Under the pieces are notes generated by a model, which was not told the DNA's origin, did no database searches, and saw only the letters and a program-made list of their open reading frames with translations. A DNA stretch of 64,000 nt from Ixodes scapularis (Eukaryota > Arthropoda > Arachnida > Ixodida > Ixodidae), in NCBI RefSeq assembly GCF_016920785.2, contig NW_024609837.1, positions 43,836,745-43,900,744 of the forward strand. The letters run 5' to 3'. How positions within the stretch are numbered: position 1 is the stretch's first letter; each line of letters opens with the position of its first letter. Made by a program: the position numbers and the translations under genes. This document shows, in pieces, positions 32,421-44,310 of the stretch.

Positions 32421-34442
32421 CTAAGAAACTGATAATGCGGTCCCTTCGTGCCGCCATCGATCCATTTGATCCACGCTGTAGACGGCAACCAGAAATCACG
32501 TGATCTTTTACAGACGGATGGACGAGTTCTGTGATAAAGGGTTCCGCTAAAAAGGATAAACAATTTGTTTAGATTTTTTTTTTTTTTAGTTTTAAGCTTT
32601 AAGTCATTCGGTACGATCCTTCTTTCAAAAGTAAACATACGCTTTCTCGTTTTTTCTTTCTCTTCTAGCCATTGTTAAACTGCTAATACATATCGTGCAA
32701 AATGCAGTCCGCATACACTGTATTAGGCGTGTTTCTTTCTAATATCACATTCCTGTCACATTGTTAATACAAAAAAAAAAAAAAGTCTACAGGCATGTTT
32801 GCAGCATTCATAGGTGTATAAAGCGAACATACTTTCTAACATACCTCTCCGCAGATAATTCCGTCATCATGTCTGCAACAAACACCGCGTGTCTTTTTTT
32901 TTTTTTTCTTTTTTTTTTTTTTTGTACGATGTATGCGATAGTGACGTCCAGATTTTCCGCCATGTTGTACGTTCTCGCTTCGTGTCCGCCCACGATCGTG
33001 TCATTTCGCGGCTTCTACGAGTCCCCGTAAGTGGCCGCCCTGTAATGACGAACCCGAGAGCATTTCTGCGAGCATGATTCGGTCACGCTCGTGGATAGGG
33101 CACGCACGCCACGCGACCTGTCGCGCTTGGTCGACGGAGCACGCAGGGCTGCGTCTCGACAATCGGACTCGGTGTGTGTCGCTTTCCGCTGTTCACGGAC
33201 GATGCTTTCTTCTCGGCGCGCACATTTTCCATACTCCGCTTTCGGAGTATACGCATGCGAGCAGTCTCGGCCAATCCTGAGCTGCGAACGTATACCACGT
33301 GATTACTTTCCCCTCCCGCAGGCCTTGTCTCCTGAGGTGGTGCTGGTCACGTATGTGACACAATCACGTCGCTCAGACGTTATACAACAGATACGTGGTG
33401 TTCGCTGCCCACAGACGTAAGAAATAATTATTTTGGGGACACTCGTCAACCGTGATCGAAGCACGTTTGAATCGTGCCTAGAACATGTCTAAAGACAGTC
33501 TGTTTTGTTTTGTTTGTGCGCGGTTCAACGTGAGTTGAAGCGAAGTATACGCGTTTTGCGGCGAATGCATACGACCGCGAGATAGCAGCAAGCCTTCTCG
33601 AGCATGCTCCTTTTTTGTTAGTGCGTAGTTGGACTATGCGTAGATTCGAATTTTTACGGCCGTTTGCAATAAAACGTTACGTGCTTGCTTTACTAAGAAA
33701 CGTGTGTTTTTTTATGTCTGCATTTTTGCCGAGGCACGAGGCACCTTGACCGAAAGTAGAGGGCATGAATGCTTTGATGAGACACTAGTGGAATTCAATG
33801 AATTCGCGAGGAATCTGAGAGTAATGATAATAATAATAACGATGAACTCTGGAGAGCATAGAATGTGCCGTGCGTGCATCATGCACGCAGTATGGTATGA
33901 TATGTTATGCTTAATTACGGAATCCGGTGGGTGGTTGAACATGATGAGATTAAAGAGCGGAAAAGGTACAAAAAAAGAGACAAACCGGACAGAGCGCTTA
34001 ACAACTACCAACTAGCCCAGCTCTCAACCTTATTATTGTTGGATGATTCGAATGCGTTACACGCGCGGCACCTTCGTGTACTTCGAGGGCTTATCAAAAT
34101 GATCGAGACAGGCTTATATTTGTTCGGGACCCATGACGGCTTGAGATCACTTTGGCGAGCTACGCTTCGTCACTCGGAACCTATGTAGTTGTGAGCCCCG
34201 TGCGCGTCGCCATGCTGCTGAAAAAAGTACTCTCCTCGCCGTGGTTGCCAGCGGCGACACCAGATGGCTCCGCGATATGCGGCTAATGACAGTCTGTCGC
34301 GGACACGTTCGTTTTTTTTTTTTTTTTTTATGTCGTTTTCTGGGTGCGCTACGTCATGTATAGAACTTGGTACTTGCGCGTGTTGCTTAGACACTGCTTC
34401 GTCATTGACAGTTGACCCTAGTTTCGTGACTTAAAGATGTCA
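32421..34442. other. No recognisable gene in ~2 kb
   Basis: T and A tracts (32568-32587, 32768-32784, 32894-32924) and a CpG-rich part at about 33050-33420 with overlapping short frames on both strands. None carries a recognisable motif or a matching splice pair. Confidence 0.45.
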
Positions 34443-34578
34443 TTAGAGAGTTTTAGTAGATCGTTCCGATACCCCCGATAGCCCTGATAACGATACTATG
34501 CATGCGCAAGGGAGGCGGTGACGAAGTATCGGGATATCGTTATCGGAGTCATGGGAACGATCTACTAAAACTCTCTAA
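34443..34578. mobile_element. Palindromic MITE (family P2), copy 2
   Basis: TTAGAGAGTTTTAGTAGATC and its complement form the ends. The inner arms hold GTTCCGAT and GATAACGATA. This is the best-preserved of the three copies. Confidence 0.88.
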
Positions 34579-34964
34579 TAGCAGTTTGATGAAGGCGTTG
34601 AAGCAGCTCTGGCGCGGTGTTCGAACCAGCGTCCGTCAAGGTAGAGCAAATGCTCCGAACGAAAAGAGCGCGCGCCCGGGAACGAGACACTTGATTTCGT
34701 TCATATATTTTGTTTCACCCGTTCTTTTTTTTTTTTTTTTTCTTTCTCTATGGCTACGCCGTCTGGAAAGGCGAAGTCGCTTACGGCTGAGGCTACTCGA
34801 ACGTGCGCCAAAATGACATTGTCTGGTCGATCGCGTCTCAGCGTTCTGCGTGCTCTGTGTCCTCATTTATACCTTACACACGTTGCTCGGAAGCTATCTG
34901 CGCGCGCCGACAATCGCCCACTACCGCAGGCTTCCCTGAGTCATACTCAGTCCAGCTGCTTATG

Positions 34965-35050
34965 GGGCTCCGGAGTCCTCCTCGTAGCGCTGAGCAAAGG
35001 CGTTGGATTGTCGATCGCACTTTCAGAGGTTCGGATCCCGCTACGCCGCT
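34965..35050 (+). mobile_element. tRNA-like SINE head
   Basis: CGTAGCGCTGAGCAAAGGCG resembles a Pol III A box region and GGTTCGGATCCCG (about 35025) a B box. Spacing between them (about 50 bases) fits a tRNA-derived SINE. It is followed by CTACGCC and an AT-rich tail. Pairing of the arms is imperfect, so this is not a functional tRNA. Confidence 0.5.
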
Positions 35051-35641
35051 TTCTAAATCTCACTAATTACAATAGGTGTAATCAATTATGACTATTTATG
35101 CTTTGTGTGATTTTGCAACGCCTGCTGAGGGCTTTTGGCAATTCCAAAACGCCCTATTGATAACGGGGTGATACTTCCAAGATGGCGGAAGAGGCGGGGA
35201 TGAATACTTCAGTATTTCCAGTACGCCTACTCGTTGACGCTGGTCGGTGTGCTAAAATTAGTCCATTGACTACACGTGCGAAGCGGTCAGGGCAGGAGCA
35301 TATCACAGGTGACGGAAAGCTTGACGGGCATTAAGAAAATGAGCATGTTATTTTTAAAGGGGGCAAAGCGGAACACAACTCTTATGTTAACGCGCTAGCT
35401 TTTTTTTTTTCTCCTTAAAATTGCTGGACGCACGAACATGCCGACGAGAACCATGCGGTAACAGCAGCACTAAGACCGCGACAATTCATCCTTGCCACCG
35501 TGTCCGCCGCCGTCCCCGCTCCTGTAATTCCTCGTTCGGTAGCCGATTTACGGGGTTGTGGACGGGAGTGCGTCGTCCGTGATTCCGCAGTAGAGAGCTA
35601 CTGCGCATGCCCTAAACTCGTCTCACAGCCCACTGACTAAG
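35051..35641. other. No gene; CpG-rich leader-like stretch at the end
   Basis: AT-rich at first, then CpG-rich from about 35420. The latter directly precedes the candidate exon at 35642. GATGGCGGAAGAGGCGGGGA at 35180 has a good initiation context but no long frame. Confidence 0.4.
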
Positions 35642-35763
35642 ATGGCAGCGCGCAGAAGGCGATCATCAAAGCATTATACGAGACGACGATCATATGCCGA
35701 TGCTTCGGGGGCAAGTAAACATCATCTGCTTGCCTGTGAACTACTCACATCAGAGAAAATACG
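35642..35763 (+). CDS. Candidate first coding exon, 40 codons
   Basis: ATG at 35642 has A at -3 and G at +4 (TAAGATGG), a strong start context, and lies behind a CpG-rich stretch. The frame encodes a basic N-terminus (MAARRRRSSKHYTRRRSY) followed by ADASGASKHHLLACELLTSE and ends in phase 2 at ATACG/GTAAGGG, a good splice donor. I do not recognise the protein; the arginine cluster could be a nuclear signal. A caution: the sequence from about 35764 resembles the start of a repeat (GGTGCGGGCGAGCTG, compare 6312), so the donor may be partly repeat-derived. Confidence 0.3.
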
Positions 35764-36065
35764 GTAAGGGTGCGGGCGAGCTGACAAATATCAACCGCGT
35801 TGAATGAACCCGAGACTGGACTAGAAGAGAAATGCCGAAACGTAGAAGGGACAGAAAATAGACGGGACGACGTCTGTCGATGTTTCTCTTCTACCCCAGT
35901 CTCAGGCTAATTCGACACGGTTGGTATACGTCGTTTTAATTTGTGTACCAATAGTAAGTGTGTTCCAATAAACGTTCAGTTGTAAGTTATAGCGCTTGGT
36001 CCTGTCTCTTATTCCCCGTGTCCTCGTTTTTAGGCGCTTTAGAAGTTCAAGTCTTTCGTGTTATG
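35764..36065. mobile_element. Hairpin element and attached repeat tail
   Basis: CAACCGCGTTGAATGAACCC with GAGACTGGACTAGAAGAGAAA (35792-35834) pairs with the complement ending GGTTG at 35923. The outer left flank GGGTGCGGGCGAGCTGACA resembles the arm at 6307-6330. Downstream, AATAAACGTTCAGTTG (35968) leads into a pyrimidine-rich tail. This is likely one composite non-autonomous element. Confidence 0.55.
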
Positions 36066-36182
36066 TGCTTAATAAACTGTCGTCCGCAAGTGCGTCTGCT
36101 AAAATTAAACGCGCTATTAAAAAAAAAAAGTTTTTGAAAAAGAGTTTTTAGGCGCCCGTTTCTGTGTATCGGCGTAACCACG

Positions 36183-36395
36183 CTAAATATAGCGGGAAAA
36201 TTGACGTCACGTCACGCGGGGAATCGAATTGCTGTGAGGTCGCGTGACGTCAAAGTTCCCGCTAAATCTAGCGGAGAAACTGAATTTGTTCAGAGGTGAC
36301 TTGACACCAAGTTATGTGACGTCATTTTCTCCGCTAAATTTAGTGGGGAAACTGAATTGGTGTTGGAGGTCACGTGGCGTCAATTTTTCAGCTAG
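36183..36395 (+). repeat. Short tandem array with TGACGTCA-like sites
   Basis: Three imperfect units of about 70-80 bp share CGCTAAAT(A/C/T)TAGCGG-like cores at 36182, 36261 and 36332, alternating with GAGGTC(A/G)CGTG(A/G)CGTCA. The array contains the CRE palindrome TGACGTCA and CACGTG-like boxes. It could be a minisatellite or a cluster of bZIP/bHLH binding sites. Confidence 0.7.
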
Positions 36396-36510
36396 GAGGG
36401 GAGGGTATGGGGGAGGAGGAGGGAAGTACGGAGGAGGGGGAAGGGAGGGTACGGACAAGGAGAGGAGGCGGAGAGGGTATGGAGGAGGAGGAGGGACATA
36501 CCCTCCCCTT
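36396..36510 (+). repeat. Purine-rich GGA/GGGAGG tract
   Basis: About 110 bases of nearly pure purine on the plus strand, with GGAGGAGGAGGGA repeated. Confidence 0.9.
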
Positions 36511-39500
36511 CTCCTCAATAGCTGCGCTCTAATTTCGCGTTTCAGAGATTTGTAAACGTCTTTCATTTTTTTTTAATTTGATATGTTTGACGTATACTTT
36601 GTCGAAGTTGTAATAATATTGTCACGAAATTGTGCTCACGCTAATGTTTTTGTCCAGCTTCATTTTATGTGTTTACCTTCTGTGAAAGTTCGTTCGTCTC
36701 TACGGAAGGGCCGACCGGAGTCAGGGGGGGGCCCCAGATGGGGGCGAACGTGATGGGCCTGAGAAACGCTGAACGGGAACGTGAGAAAACGCTGCCCTTG
36801 GTTCCTAGAACCCCGCGTCGGAAATGTGTGATTTTTGTTTTGTCTTGTTTTGACGGATCTTTTGACATTCGTCCGAAATGTCTGGTCTTGTGAATGCGCT
36901 TGGTTTTGTCATGCTGATGTTTGCTTTGGGCTTCGAGCCTTTTGATTGGTCCTGGAGAAACCCCTCTTGATTGGTCCTTACAAAAACGTTTTGATTGGTG
37001 GACTGGAGGGCTCCAGAATGCTGCTGCCCAGGGCCTGCAGAGGACTTGGCCGCCGTATCCCAAGCCCTGGGCATCTCCCTGCCTCTGGAGGCCTACCTGT
37101 ACGTTCGACCCCATTCGGCTGTGGACTAACTCGCAAATTCGGGACCCCTTACGGCTGTGGAGGAGTTTGGCTGGCCCGCCTTGCTTGACGAGTTTGGCTG
37201 TGGTCGGGCCCCCCGCTGCGGGTGTGGTCGAGGAGAACGGCAGGGGAAGTCGTCAGAGATTGAAGTCTTTCCCCCCAAAGTGTTATTTCTCATCTGTGTA
37301 CCCTAAAGTTTAACTTTATGTCAGTCATTTAATCAATCTTTATTTGGACCAACTGAGCCAAGTGAGAAAGCCCCATTTCTATGCGACAATATATTATTGG
37401 ATCTTGCTCCTCGTATAAGTGCATTACACGGCTGAAGCCGCGGAAGTGACGCGCGATAAGAACAAAAAAACATCAGGCAAAGTAGCATACTAAAAAAAAG
37501 AAACTTCCAAGGAGACTAATATATCTTTTTTTTTTTTTTTCTATGCACGTGTTTGGCTTCGGTCTAAAAGCAGCGTATTATAGTTTTCGCCCCCTTGTTT
37601 TTAACCTTCCTGAACGAGGGTCTGCCGAAGCCGGCAACGTGCGTGGCCTTTTGAAAAGCCACGATTTTGGATTGAACGGGGTTTCACGCTGGGTGTGTTC
37701 TCCTCCGAGTCTTTGGTGCTGTTCAAAAAATCGTCATTGTTGGATCGAGTTCCAGTCACCCACGCGCGTCGAAAACGTCGAGCCGCGCACGTCTCTCTGC
37801 TCGTATACATCGTATACAAAAGACACGGTATATACAAAAGACACGGCACTGCCAAAGCTAACCTCCGAAGCACGTGCGCGCCTTCTCCGCCAGGTGGGAA
37901 GAGAGCATCAGGTACGCGCAATGCGCTTTCCAAAGAAAAAAAAAAAAAAAAAAAAAACGAATCTAGGAGTTGGATACAAAACGGCATCGACTGCGCGGTA
38001 CAGCGACCTTACGGAATTTTCCACGTCCAATTCAACAGCCGATGGCGACGCCGTCGGCTCCTGACGTCATAAACCGATATATAGACTGCGTGGCGGGCCG
38101 GCAGGGAAGGAATGTTCTATATATAGACCACATCTCCAACCGTTCCGACCCTCAGCATTACGCGGCACCTTGGAACGCACGGACGCAATTAAACGCGTGC
38201 GCACGAAAAGAAAATCAATTAGTCGGGGCGCGTGCTCCGAACGGAAACGTGGATTCGATTATCCGACGGGGGCCGATTCCCCCGTCACCTTGGCATAAAC
38301 TTGGCCCGTTGAATTGATCGAGTGCAGCGGGCAGGGGCCGCGGTTGATCGGTTGTGGACGAGGTTATATGCGGCTATTGTTCTATCGGCACGCGTTCTTG
38401 GAAAGGCGTTTCAGCGGTCTCTTCGTTGCAACTTGCTTCCCAAGGCGGCTACGAAACTGGCGGTTTCAATCGAGCGCGTGTAACTATACGGTGCCTGCGG
38501 GGTCCGATTATGATCACCGCGAGGTCTAATTTGCCTCTCACGGAACGAGACAAGGTAACACTCGCAGACGGTGTTAACGCGAGCCAAGAGCGCGGGGCTC
38601 GTCTGCTACGAGGCGTCATTCGCAGACGAAAACGAAATAGAAAATAAAGTTGATCGTCTGCTACCAACTGAGCGCCGCATGTGGTGAGCTAGGCGGACGC
38701 AGGCTGAAATTGCAAGGCGATCGACAACCCCTGCTTCGTTTGCAATTCTCGAGTTTTTCTGCTGCCGTAGACAAGCTGACATCAACTGCTGGACGAAGGG
38801 CCTGTCAGGATGAGACCTCTTTCGGTTTGACGTTTTCACCCAAGTATCTCCCGATCGTTTCCTGTTGGTCGATAACGGACGTACATCAGGAAGATGTGAC
38901 GCCATGTATACGACCAGCAGCTAAGAAAGCGGTCGCTCTCACGAATGACCAGAATCGGGTCTTATTCCTCCTCCCATGCATCCAAAATGGTCCCGAGGTG
39001 GCACCAAATGACGTCACTGTCCTGGCTATGGGTCGTAGGAGTTGGAGCCTCGCTGTCGTCGCGGAGTCCCGACTCCCTGCTGGTGAAGTTTCCGTGGACT
39101 GTTCGAGCTGAAGAACGACTTGCAGCAAAACGGGAGTCTGCCTCATTCAGCCCCGCTGTTGTGACACCGCCGGGTTGGTGGCAGGCAGCGGCATGACACA
39201 TCGATGATATCATCGGGAAGAGATGGAAATATGAACGCAGCACAACACAACTTATCGCTTTTTTTTTTTTTTGCCCGTTTGTTGTTGCGGACAGCGAAAC
39301 AGCCCGTGCAGACGACGAATTTGTTTTCTGCGCCGCGTTATCGCTCCCAATTAGTCGTATACACTATCCTCGCAGACGCCGTCTGCTATCTTCGGCGAGC
39401 TTTCCTTTTCCCTCTCGCAAAGGCGGTCGTGGTAGGTCCAAAGTTTCGCTCCGAATTTTCAACGTCATCTAATGACGCAGTCGCATTGCACGTACAAAAG

Positions 39501-39979
39501 GCACGGTGCTGGCTACCCACATGATGACAGGATTCATTTGTAGTAGCATGTTTTCTTCATACACACGCATGCTTCGAACTTTTCTGTGGCCATTTTGTTT
39601 GTACGTGTGACCGATTCGAGCAAGACACACGCCTCACACAGTGATTGGAGACTGTCTTGGACCGCGGACTAGTTGGCTCCGTTGAATGTGCTTCTCGTCG
39701 TTCATGGCTGCGGGGAAAGCGGGGCGGTGTAGCACTTCCTGCGGACGACTGTCAGGTGATCCGCTCCGTCTCTCTGATTGGCTCCGGCCGGGGACCCGAA
39801 GCTTCCGCCGTGTGCCATGTTATGCTGAAACGGACTATTGGCGACGAGATCCAACTAGGAGCTGAGACTAGAAGCTCCGCCTTCTGCGCGAGCTTTCTGT
39901 CCACACAAGTGTGAAGGCACGCGCCACCAAAGCACTGCGGAAGCCAGCGAGCTCGCGCGGTCCTCGTCCTCGTGGATTT
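36511..39979. other. ~3.5 kb without a recognised gene
   Basis: Three inverted CCAAT boxes (TTGATTGGTCC/TTGATTGGTGG, about 36940-37000) occur within 60 bases beside GC-rich sequence with overlapping open frames on both strands (36665-37313). This looks promoter-like, but no product is recognised. ATACAAAAGACACGG is directly repeated (37811 and 37830). CpG-rich DNA from 38020 to 39960 holds many overlapping short frames without motifs. Confidence 0.4.
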
Positions 39980-40554
39980 TAGGGGTGCGATGCTTGGATC
40001 TCCTTGTCTAGAGCTGCGCCTATTTCTCGAACGTTGCCATTTTGCTGCCTAGTGTGGTGTAGACTCGAATGGCGATGGTTACAGTTGGAAAATGCGACTA
40101 GCTGAGATTTAGATATACGGATGCTCAGGCGATATCGCTTTGCCCTGTCGTCGAACCTGCCATGGATCGTATATTCGACCAAGTTCGACTTTTTCGGACT
40201 TCTAACAAAGTATTAAAGTTCCACTTTTGTGCACGTGTGCAAAAATAATAATAATAATAAAAAAAAAAAACTTATGCAATTTGGTAAACAAGAGAACCTT
40301 TTTTATGATTAATAAATCATTTAAGCTGTTAAACGTAGCCGTACTTGCTTTTTATTGTACAAGCGCTATTAATAAATTCATAACATAGCAAATAACAACT
40401 TTATGCATTATTTGGTTCCCAAGATCTAGAATATTTGCGTTGAAGTCGGGTCACAGTGTCCGCAAGTCGAACTTCGTCGAACTTTGCTAAAATGTCGAAG
40501 GTTCGCCGAACGAGTAAAATCCCAGGTTCGAAAAAAGAGTTCGCGGCACCCCTA
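39980..40554. mobile_element. TA-flanked element with GGGGTGC ends
   Basis: TAGGGGTGCG at 39980 and CGGCACCCCTA ending at 40554 give short inverted ends and a TA on each side. The interior holds TTCGAACT/TCGAAC-type short repeats (40470-40535). TA duplication suits Tc1/mariner-like MITEs, but the inverted ends are only 8 bp, so this is tentative. Confidence 0.5.
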
Positions 40555-42542
40555 GTCGCAATCAGTCTGATTATATCCGGAGGACGGTCGAACCTTTCCC
40601 CGCGATTTGTGATAAAGATTCCAACAGATGTCAACCATGATTTTAGGCATCGAGGTGGCTGAAGTGCTTATCGTTGTCATGGCGATATCAGGGCATACTC
40701 ACCCGCACTTGATTTTTGTTGTTGTTGTTGTTTTTACAAACAACGTTTGGCATGGTTGACGACTAGGTACGTGACGTCACGCTTTTGACTCCGCTTGATT
40801 GGATCCGTCGACTCGCATCGTGCAAAGGAAAGTCAGACGAAAATACGCTTATTACTTCCGAGTCTGGAGATTTAAAGAAGAAAGAAAACGATATCTTCGA
40901 CGTCTGGCGGTGTTTTTGTTCTGGTCCTTACGGATGGTTGAAGGCGATCCGGCCGCCCAATATAGCCTCGTTGACTCGTGGCTGCGTCGGGCAGCGCGGG
41001 CTCCAAGTGCCCCATCGAAGGGGGTGGCCGCCGATGAAGAAACAGCCTCCACCGTCTGGCGCCCCTCCAAGGGCTCGCTGATTGGTCACGACGCCCGCCG
41101 GACGCCCAGGATATATCGATGATGGGCGCCGAGGCACTTTGCCCGGCTCGCATTTGGGCCACACTCCACGACACTATTGGCGCGAAGGACCATCGCCGGT
41201 TTTCGCTGTTCATCCCTCAGTATATCGAAGTGCTCTCGTAATGTATCGGTGGAGAGGGCTCGGTTGGGGTACTCTCCCAAGGGGTAAATTTTACCTCGAT
41301 GATTTTAATCCGAAACTGGGGCAGAAGGAGAGGAGAACGTTTTTTTTTTTTTTTTTTAGAGTGGAAGAGAAAGTAACGGGGACAGACAACATCTCGAGCT
41401 CGGCGGATAATTTCAATCAGCCACCCTCCTTGTATTACAGAAGCACAGCCGCCACAGAATTACCGAACCTCCTGTTTTTTCAAGGTCGCGCACTCAACGC
41501 TCACCCCTCGTCACAAAAAGAAGCGAAGTGAAACAACCTACAAAGCTAGAAAAAGTTACGCTTTTGTCTTTGCTTGCTGCCGCATCTCTCGACCACCTTC
41601 ACACCTTTTTCATCAGACTTTTTGAGCAGCGCCTATTTTATCGCTCGCAAACTCTGTCTCCAGCTTCATAGGTGTGTTATCAATAAAGTGTACGTAAAAA
41701 AATAAAAATAAACTAAATTAGTGTTGTGCTGGATTTATATTTTCTATTAAAGATTTACTCGTATTACAATTTTATAATTTGGAAAGCATTGAGCTCCCGC
41801 TTATTCCAGCGTGCCTGGATCCATAACAGAGCTTTCGTAAAAAGGTAGAAGACAATTTTTTTTTTATGTTCGGTAAAATAATATTAGCAGATTCTAACAC
41901 GTTATGTTTCATGGAAAAACAAAAATCGCGAAGCAAAGTGAACAATTGACTAAAGTTCGACTTGAGCTCTAGACATGCACGCAACAGAGCAAAAACATTT
42001 GATTAAAATAAACTTCACTGTTGCTGAAAAAAAAAAAACAAAAAAAAAAGCGGGGGGGGGGGGGGGGGGGCACATGAAGGACAAAACGTTATACAAGAAT
42101 ACTTGAAGGCAATGGAGAGACAAACTCGGCCTACTTTTCTGTTGCGCAGGACAAGAAACGTGCGCCTACCGTCATTTTGTTTTTGTCACTACCTTTAACA
42201 GATTGTAGCTGGTTTGAAAACTAAATAAACGGATGTCAAAAGAAACTACGGTCAATATATATATTTTTTTCATACCACGAAGTTTTATTTTCCAGCCGCA
42301 ACTAACCCAAAGCGAGGGGATACCATTATATCATCAAAGGTGCTATTGTAACCGGCAGGGAGCTTCAGTTGTCCTACCTTGGACAAGGCTTCGTGTTTCG
42401 TGCACCTCGAGTGCGCGGCCAAAGCACGACGGAAGGCAACAATCGCGTGCGGGAGGCCGGGCGTTATCGCTCTGTCAGTGGCTCGGCGCTTTGTGGCTAT
42501 CTTAGCGGTTACGTGCTTTATAGTAAGTGATATTTACCAGTT
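40555..42542. other. No recognised gene; one GCGTCAAAAG-family arm and homopolymers
   Basis: CACGCTTTTGACTCCGCTTG at 40777 is one arm of the GCGTCAAAAG family. T tract 41340-41357, mixed A tract and G tract 42027-42070. The 149-codon frame at 41082-41531 has no recognisable motif. Confidence 0.45.
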
Positions 42543-43243
42543 AGCAGGTCTGACGTAGAGAGGTACTTTAAGAACGTCGTGGTTGAAGTATACTACTTCA
42601 GGTAGGTCTAGAAAACGTGTACCTTTTACTTGGAAGTACACATTCTCTGAGGGTGTGCTTGTACTTAAAGCATTTTTTTTTCTGGTACTTTCGGAGGAAG
42701 GTACAACTCCCGACTTCAAAGTACATTCCCCAAATTTGGTTCGGGGAAACTAAGCTCTTTCAAGGACCGCGCCCTCGCGTCCTCTTCTTTCCCAGAGCTA
42801 TACACAACTTCTCGGGTCGAGTATAAGGGTTCACAAACCTCTAACAAAAAATGGCGTATCATCACGTGAAAACGCGCTATCGTCTTTGAAGACGTCGTCC
42901 TTATAAGTTAATTTTGCTAAATAGTTTGCCAGCAAGAGCAAAGCGACTACTCTGTGGCCACCTGACTTCATCCAATATTCGCCATTTTCCGAAAATAGCT
43001 GAGGCAACTCCCGATTACACCTTGGGTCTATGCGTACCGCTAAAAAACACATTATGTAAATAAAAGATTGTTGCAAAGTACTTGTACTTTACTTGAAACT
43101 TACATTGTATTTATAGTGCTTCATTTCAAGTACGTTGCGCCGGGTGTACTTACTACTTTGCTTGAACTTACATAACCTCTCATTTAGTTTGTACTCTACT
43201 TCAACTACTTTTTAGATGTACCTTACCTAACGCTGACCAGGTC
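42543..43243. mobile_element. hAT-type MITE with AAGTAC subterminal repeats
   Basis: The element body is 42551-43235. The right end in complement is CAGCGTTAGGTAAGGTAC, a CAGTGTTG-type hAT end; the left end is TGACGTAGAGAGGTAC and has lost its first bases. Flanking 8-mers AGCAGGTC (42543-42550) and ACCAGGTC (43236-43243) match at 7 of 8. Inside both ends AAGTAC/GTACTT repeats recur, as in 3805-5683. The 685-bp body is non-coding. Confidence 0.8.
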
Positions 43244-43576
43244 TGACTTGGTAGTTACAGTGTTGTAACATCTGTAGTATATAATCACTTGCACTTTAAA
43301 AGACTGATGATTCGTTGTTTCAATTATGTTCACTGAATCTGTCGGTCGAATTTCGATGCCACTTTCGATAGGCGCTCGTGCATGCCCTGCGTTGTAAATT
43401 TTTATTTTATTTATTTATTTATAGATTTTCTCGCGAGCCGGTTGCCATCGACGCACTTCAGTGCGCGCGTACATCTGTGTATTTTCGTTTAGAATATTCT
43501 AGTTCGAAGTTTGTAGCTTGAAACGGTTCATAAGACGAACAGAGAACTTGGCCACCACTAATACATCCTACAGCGT
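43244..43576. other. No gene seen
   Basis: AT-rich with a TTTATTTA run at about 43400-43420. Confidence 0.5.
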
Positions 43577-43995
43577 GCCATCATCATCATCGTAAACTTT
43601 ATTAATTGATAAAGTGAAAGGACCTTGCGGTCTCTGGTCGGTGTCCTTAGTCCAGGGCTCCGTTGGCCGCCCAGATTCGGCGGGCTCGCTCAACCAGTCG
43701 CTGCTGGTCATCGAGCTCTGTGCCGGAAAGGGCCGCCTCCCAGGAGGAAAAGGTGGGGGAAGGAATGCCAAATTTCTCCTTGAACTCGTTGACATGCGCC
43801 ATTCGAAGCACGGATCTCGTGCTGACTTCCGTTTGAATCAGTTTGTAGACTGTCTTTTGTATGACGAATACTGCCCGGGTTCCATTAGAGCAACAAGCAG
43901 AATTAACCGACAGCGACAAGCCTCGAACCAGATTCTTGGGTGATTTGACAGGCTTTGGAGAATAAAGGAGGCTATGCTCCAACACGAGCGTCATA
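43577..43995 (-). pseudogene. LINE 3' end fragment
   Basis: On the minus strand a frame ends SSWEAALSGTELDDQQRLVE then RARRIWAANGALD, stopping at TAA (43647-43649). This resembles the C-terminal end of tick LINE polyproteins (WEAAL... QxRLVERAR). A short 3' UTR follows with the polyadenylation signal AATAAAG (43597-43603) and a GATGATGATG tail (43578-43590). The upstream part has lost recognisable domains. It is a severely 5'-truncated copy of a family different from 25671-28480, which has a CATC tail. Confidence 0.65.
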
Positions 43996-44263
43996 CGCGC
44001 GAGGATATCTTCGGCAGACTTGCAATCAGTCGTGCTTACTTCACGAGCACCGAACGACTATACGCCAGCCAAAGGTTCCATCGCGAGCATGCTGCATGCG
44101 TTGGAGGCTTCTCCGTGTCGGTGGTTTTGTTTGCCGCTCTAGTGGAACTCGGGCATAAGCGAACGCCGAGCGTGGTGATTGCCAAGAATCTTATTTATCA
44201 CTCGGGAACCAATGAGAGAACGGCATTACTGAAAGTTACAACGCCGTAAAAAGGAATCACGGA

Positions 44264-44310
44264 GCAAGAAGCAGATTAACTTGCGTTCCGCAAGTTGGTC
44301 TGCTTCTTGA
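44264..44310. repeat. 47-bp palindrome
   Basis: CAAGAAGCAGATTAACTTGC with its near-complement GCAAGTTGGTCTGCTTCTTG around a short TTC-containing loop. It forms a double end of the MITE at 44284-44493. Confidence 0.75.

Noticed and set aside
36665..37313. Overlapping 130- and 149-codon frames on opposite strands
   Set aside because: GC-rich DNA keeps several frames open at once; neither product is recognisable. The CCAAT-like boxes are noted but not enough for a gene call.
39979..40182. Minus frame containing KSQLVAFSN, resembling a LINE reverse-transcriptase segment
   Set aside because: Only one short motif-like match, inside a TA-flanked element; no neighbouring RT motifs.
41082..41531. 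149-codon plus-strand frame
   Set aside because: Contains a phenylalanine run from a T tract and no motif; composition explains it.
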